Notes under the pieces: model-generated
The model's input: only the letters and a program-made list of their open reading frames with translations
Database searches by the model: none
What the model was told of the DNA's origin: nothing
Part shown: positions 31,427-34,269 of the stretch, piece after piece
Position numbering within the stretch: position 1 is the first letter of the stretch
How the letters are laid out: every line of letters starts with the position of its first letter
Program-made: the position numbers and the translations under genes
Assembly: GCF_002086125.1 (NCBI RefSeq)
Contig: NZ_MVHG01000053.1
Location: 1 to 34,269, forward strand
Origin: Mycobacterium arosiense ATCC BAA-1401 = DSM 45069
GTDB taxonomy: Bacteria > Actinomycetota > Actinomycetes > Mycobacteriales > Mycobacteriaceae
Direction of reading: 5' to 3'
DNA: 34,269 nucleotides

Positions 31427-32182
31427 ATGGCATTTGTGATACGCGTAGTGTCTGCCGCCGCTGCAGTGGTTCTGGTCGGATCGATCGGTGCCGTCAGCGG
31501 GGTAGCGGTCGCCGCCGCGAAGTCTGCCTGCGCCGAAATGGGCGGCAACATACAGTCAGGCAATATTTGCCACGTCAACGAGACCACTCCCGCTTACGTC
31601 ATTGATCTGAGATTTTCCACCGACTATCCCGACCAGCAGGCCGTGACCGGTTTTCTCGCGCAGGAGCGCAGCCGCTTGATCGGCTTGGCGCAGACTCCCG
31701 GCGCTCAGCGTCTGCCGTACAACTTGTACAACACATTTGAACTGTTCAGTGCAGGTCAGTCGTCAACCACCAGCCAGCAGCAGCAGGGTTACGGGCAACC
31801 GCCCCATGGTACTGAAAGTCTCCTACTAGTTGAGTTCTTCGATGCCGAAGGTTCCGGGCGGGAAGGAAAAAACACGCCGAAAACCTTTACGTACGACCTC
31901 AACAGCAACCGGCCGGTGACCTTCGACGAATTGTTCGTCCCGGGCTCCAATCCGATCGACAAAATCTACCCCGCGGTGGCGACTGATCTAGCGCGTCAGC
32001 AGAAGGCAAGGAATTTCCATCTGGACCCCAACATCGGTCGCAACCCGGCGCACTACCAAAACTTCGCTGTCACCGATGATGCAGTGACCTTTTTCTTCAG
32101 TGCAGGCGAGTTCTTCCCAGCCGAGGCCGGCGATACGCGAACGGTGATCCCGCGCGCCCTTCTGCCGCCGCTACAGATCTAG
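31427..32182 (+). CDS. MPT64-like secreted protein (RsiV/DUF3298 type)
   Basis: The product has 251 residues with a signal peptide ending near residue 31 (GSIGAVSGVAVAAA). The mature protein has Cys35 and Cys48, STDYPDQQAVTGFLAQERSR, RPVTFDELF, and the highly characteristic end HYQNFAVTDDAVTFFFSAGE with IPRALL. These pieces match, in order, the known mycobacterial secreted antigen MPT64 and its DUF3298 relatives. The biochemical role of MPT64 is unsettled; it is a secreted immunogen in the M. tuberculosis complex. A Gln-rich insertion (SSTTSQQQQGYGQ) near 116-128 is extra. It is preceded by a 140-bp gap containing a TGCGTA half-site, so it may have its own promoter. Confidence 0.85.
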   Translation: MAFVIRVVSAAAAVVLVGSIGAVSGVAVAAAKSACAEMGGNIQSGNICHVNETTPAYVIDLRFSTDYPDQQAVTGFLAQERSRLIGLAQTPGAQRLPYNLYNTFELFSAGQSSTTSQQQQGYGQPPHGTESLLLVEFFDAEGSGREGKNTPKTFTYDLNSNRPVTFDELFVPGSNPIDKIYPAVATDLARQQKARNFHLDPNIGRNPAHYQNFAVTDDAVTFFFSAGEFFPAEAGDTRTVIPRALLPPLQI

Positions 32183-32291
32183 ACCGCCTATGACAGCGTG
32201 CGCATGCACCCAATGGTCAGGCCGCTCCGCGGCACTAATCGTGTGGTGGTGGCCGCGAGTAAACCGAAAGAGGATGGAGGCCCGCGCGGTG

Positions 32292-32621
32292 ATGAAGGGA
32301 GTTACATTCACGACCGCGGCGTTGATCGCCGGCTTGGTGTCGACGCCAATAGCCTGCGCTGACCCGAACAACGACTTCATCGCGACCATCGCTGCCCATG
32401 GGGTGCTGATCATCAACAACCGCGACGTCGTTGAGGGACTAAACCTTGGCGAACAAGTGTGCCGGCACCTCCGCGATCGATCGACCCCAATGGCTGAGCG
32501 CGGGATTCTGGTGCGCAATGGAAGCTCAATGGATCAAGCGCTGTGGATCGTGCGAGCCGCGCAAACAGACCTGTGCCCCGACACCCCGTTCGATCCGGGC
32601 GCAACCTACGGCCAGCCTTGA
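32292..32621 (+). CDS. DUF732-type small secreted protein
   Basis: The product has 109 residues with a signal peptide (TFTTAALIAGLVSTPIACA). The mature part is a typical mycobacterial DUF732 domain: DFIATIAAHGVLIIN, then EQVCRHL and TDLCPDT, whose two cysteines normally pair. The ATG at 32292 gives the best signal peptide, with GGAGG upstream; a GTG just before it or an ATG at 32274 are possible. Function of DUF732 proteins is unknown. Confidence 0.8.
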   Translation: MKGVTFTTAALIAGLVSTPIACADPNNDFIATIAAHGVLIINNRDVVEGLNLGEQVCRHLRDRSTPMAERGILVRNGSSMDQALWIVRAAQTDLCPDTPFDPGATYGQP

Positions 32622-32708
32622 CAGCAAGGACGATCGCGGGTGGCGGATCGCACGCAGGAAAAGTGCCAGACATTCGACTCATGGGCCGCGATAGACAAGA
32701 GGTGGAGC

Positions 32709-33338
32709 ATGTCTGACCCAGCACACATATCCTTTCTACGCTCACGCAGGCGCCTGGTCCGCATGACAATGTGGTGCCTCGCCGTTCTGGTCGCGGCAGC
32801 GACGCAGCCGGGGGGACGTGCGGTCGCGACGCCGGATGATCCCGCCGATCCGTTGCTGCCCGCGGTCGTTCCGGGCCCGAGTAACTGGACACCAAAATTT
32901 CCATTTCCGTATGACGCGAACCGTAACGATGTCACCGATGCCGACATCACAGCGGAGCGAGAGATGTGTCAGTGGTTCAAACCCGAATATCGGGAACTTG
33001 TTCGTCAGATTGACAGATTTGGCTTCAATCTGCTTGAGGCCAATAATGATTGGACAGTCGGACAGATTCAAGCGCAGGCCGATTCGGTCACGGCCAACAT
33101 CGACCAAGCCGAAGCGTATCTCGGCCCCAGGGCGCAGGCCCTGACACAAGTAACGGATTCGGCCGGCGACTCGCACTTCGCGATCTTTGAGGGCGAAGCG
33201 TTCTATCGGCTATGGCAGCATCTGTCCAACGTCGGCGTTGGTGTGAAGGCGCGCAATACCGCGTGGGTTAATGGCCCGTCTGTGGAGAGAGTCAAGCACT
33301 GGGGCAGCAAGATCCACCGATCGCATGTCTGCGACTAG
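32709..33338 (+). CDS. Exported hypothetical protein
   Basis: The product has 209 residues. A basic N-terminus (SFLRSRRRLVRM) is followed by a hydrophobic signal (WCLAVLVAAATQPGG), then a mature region of charged helices with EMCQWF near 92 and a C-terminal SHVCD. The two cysteines may pair. The ATG at 32709 follows AGAGGTGGAG. No family recognised. It lies in a run of five exported proteins downstream of the mce operon, all on the same strand. Confidence 0.65.
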   Translation: MSDPAHISFLRSRRRLVRMTMWCLAVLVAAATQPGGRAVATPDDPADPLLPAVVPGPSNWTPKFPFPYDANRNDVTDADITAEREMCQWFKPEYRELVRQIDRFGFNLLEANNDWTVGQIQAQADSVTANIDQAEAYLGPRAQALTQVTDSAGDSHFAIFEGEAFYRLWQHLSNVGVGVKARNTAWVNGPSVERVKHWGSKIHRSHVCD

Positions 33339-33610
33339 CCGCGAGGCAGCGGCCACCCAGCGCAACAGTGCGGTGCGCCGCGGTATCGAGACAATAGCAT
33401 GCACCGATGCCTTCCATAGAGAGAGTGATTTCACGCCGATTCCACCAGCGAAAGGTATTACTGCACATGGTGATACACCTCTTCCAGATCGGCAGGACGT
33501 CAGAGCGAGTCCTACGCATGGGCGGTGGCGCGGACCGATCCCTTGGTGCGGATGCGGATAGGTCGGCGGCGCGCGGCAGGGTAAGTGCGCGCCAAGCCCA
33601 CACTGCTGCG

Positions 33611-34036
33611 GTGACCCATCTAGTGATTAAAGCGTCATTTCTGTTGACGGGAGTCGTCATTGCGGCGGTGATGTGGGCTAGACCTGGTGCAGCGTCTCCT
33701 GGCCGCCCGGTGCCATTTATGGATCACGACGGTGTATACCGGGTCGGCCAGGACATCACGCCCGGACTGTATTTGACCGCCGGCGCTAGCAACACCGGGC
33801 CCTGCTCGTGGTCGCGACTCTCCTCGGCTGCCGCGGAAGGCACCGCGAATGTCATCGCGCACGGCGAAGCGGTTGGGGCGCAATATGTCCTCGTTGCGGC
33901 AACTGATATTGCATTCGAGAGCCGTGGCTGTCAGACATGGTCAATCGGAACACGTCCGGCCACGCCGATTGCACCTGTCCCCAAGACTTGTATCTACCCG
34001 CTTACAGGTTGCAATGATCCCAATGAGCCGTCCTGA
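33611..34036 (+). CDS. Exported small Cys-rich protein
   Basis: From the GTG at 33611 the protein has 141 residues: a signal (IKASFLLTGVVIAAVMWARP, cleaved after GAAS), then VYRVGQDITPGLYLTAGASN and ATDIAFESRGCQTW. The repeated G-x-Y-x-V-G-x-D-I-x-PG theme is common in mycobacterial secreted proteins with a jelly-roll-like core. Four mature cysteines lie in GPCSW, RGCQT, KTCIY and TGCND. The frame is open back to 33407, so the start is uncertain. Function unknown. Confidence 0.65.
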   Translation: MTHLVIKASFLLTGVVIAAVMWARPGAASPGRPVPFMDHDGVYRVGQDITPGLYLTAGASNTGPCSWSRLSSAAAEGTANVIAHGEAVGAQYVLVAATDIAFESRGCQTWSIGTRPATPIAPVPKTCIYPLTGCNDPNEPS

Positions 34037-34269
34037 GTCGATCACGCACCATCTTTTCGGGATCTATGCGCCATTAGGTTCAACCCGGAAGGCGGACGGG
34101 CGATCGGTCGACCTGCAGTCGAGCGGGCACGGCCGCGAAACGGAAGACGCCGACGCGGTCTCGCGTGTGGCGGCATCGACTGCTACCCGGATTGGCCTGA
34201 CCCCGATCGGTTGATCCATGGCCTATGAGAGTCTTGCGGCCCACGACGTGGGCAGGAAGGCTCGACAAG
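34037..34269. other. Right-hand end of window, no gene recognised
   Basis: No frame in the last 233 bases shows a recognisable motif. A gene could begin beyond the edge. Confidence 0.4.

Noticed and set aside
33513..33518. TACGCA near the last exported-protein gene
   Set aside because: There is no TGC half-site 18 nt upstream (TCGGCA instead).
1..34269. CRISPR arrays, tRNA and rRNA genes
   Set aside because: No regularly spaced repeats and no cloverleaf or rRNA-like sequence were seen on reading the window.

Overview
The window reads as a piece of a slow-grower-like, non-tuberculous Mycobacterium chromosome (or a very close relative). The reasons are a complete yrbE-mce operon followed by a Mce-associated membrane protein, an MPT64-like secreted protein, a DUF732-type secreted protein, GTG/TTG starts with tight ATGA/GTGA overlaps, and GC-rich codon use. 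I cannot name the species from sequence alone.

Layout. (1) 1-903 is the 3' end of a non-ribosomal peptide synthetase: the tail of a carrier domain plus a terminal thioesterase. (2) About 904-3140 is a decayed insertion-sequence zone with a possible IS630-type remnant, a frameshifted IS3-family transposase and one small conserved-looking protein gene. (3) 3144-4232 encodes a double-length Lrp/AsnC regulator. (4) 4640-10809 is a translationally coupled five-gene catabolic operon: Baeyer-Villiger-type flavin monooxygenase, acyl-CoA ligase, aldehyde dehydrogenase, SRPBCC protein, short-chain dehydrogenase. An acyl-CoA dehydrogenase lies convergent to it (10901-12079). (5) 12474-15183 is a four-gene membrane operon: an AveC-like polytopic protein, a second polytopic protein, a lone cytochrome-oxidase-subunit-III-like protein and a subunit-IV-like protein. 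(6) 15273-16378 holds two small exported or membrane proteins on the minus strand. (7) 16855-18898 is a broken phosphotransferase gene followed by an intact phytoene-desaturase-like flavoprotein. (8) 18920-19634 holds an SDR pseudogene abutting an IS256-family transposase fragment. (9) 19703-20776 encodes a second double-length Lrp/AsnC regulator. (10) 21542-30565 holds two small leader ORFs, yrbEA, yrbEB, mceA to mceF and a Mce-associated protein. (11) 30729-34036 is a run of five exported proteins.

The most interesting signal is regulatory. A 30-bp bipartite element, ideally TGCGTA-N18-TACGCA, recurs upstream of separate transcription units: the monooxygenase operon, the acyl-CoA dehydrogenase, the AveC/CoxIII membrane operon, the phosphotransferase/phytoene-desaturase unit and the mce operon. 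In four of these a -10-like hexamer begins exactly 29 nt after TACGCA (27 nt in the fifth). The element sits just upstream of the -35 position, as expected for an activator site. It ties lipid import (Mce), oxidation and CoA activation, and the unexplained membrane module into one probable regulon. The two double-length Lrp/AsnC proteins in the window are the obvious, unproven candidates for the regulator. Inference: the region is an import-and-degradation island for a hydrophobic ketone- or aldehyde-yielding lipid. The substrate cannot be read from the sequence.
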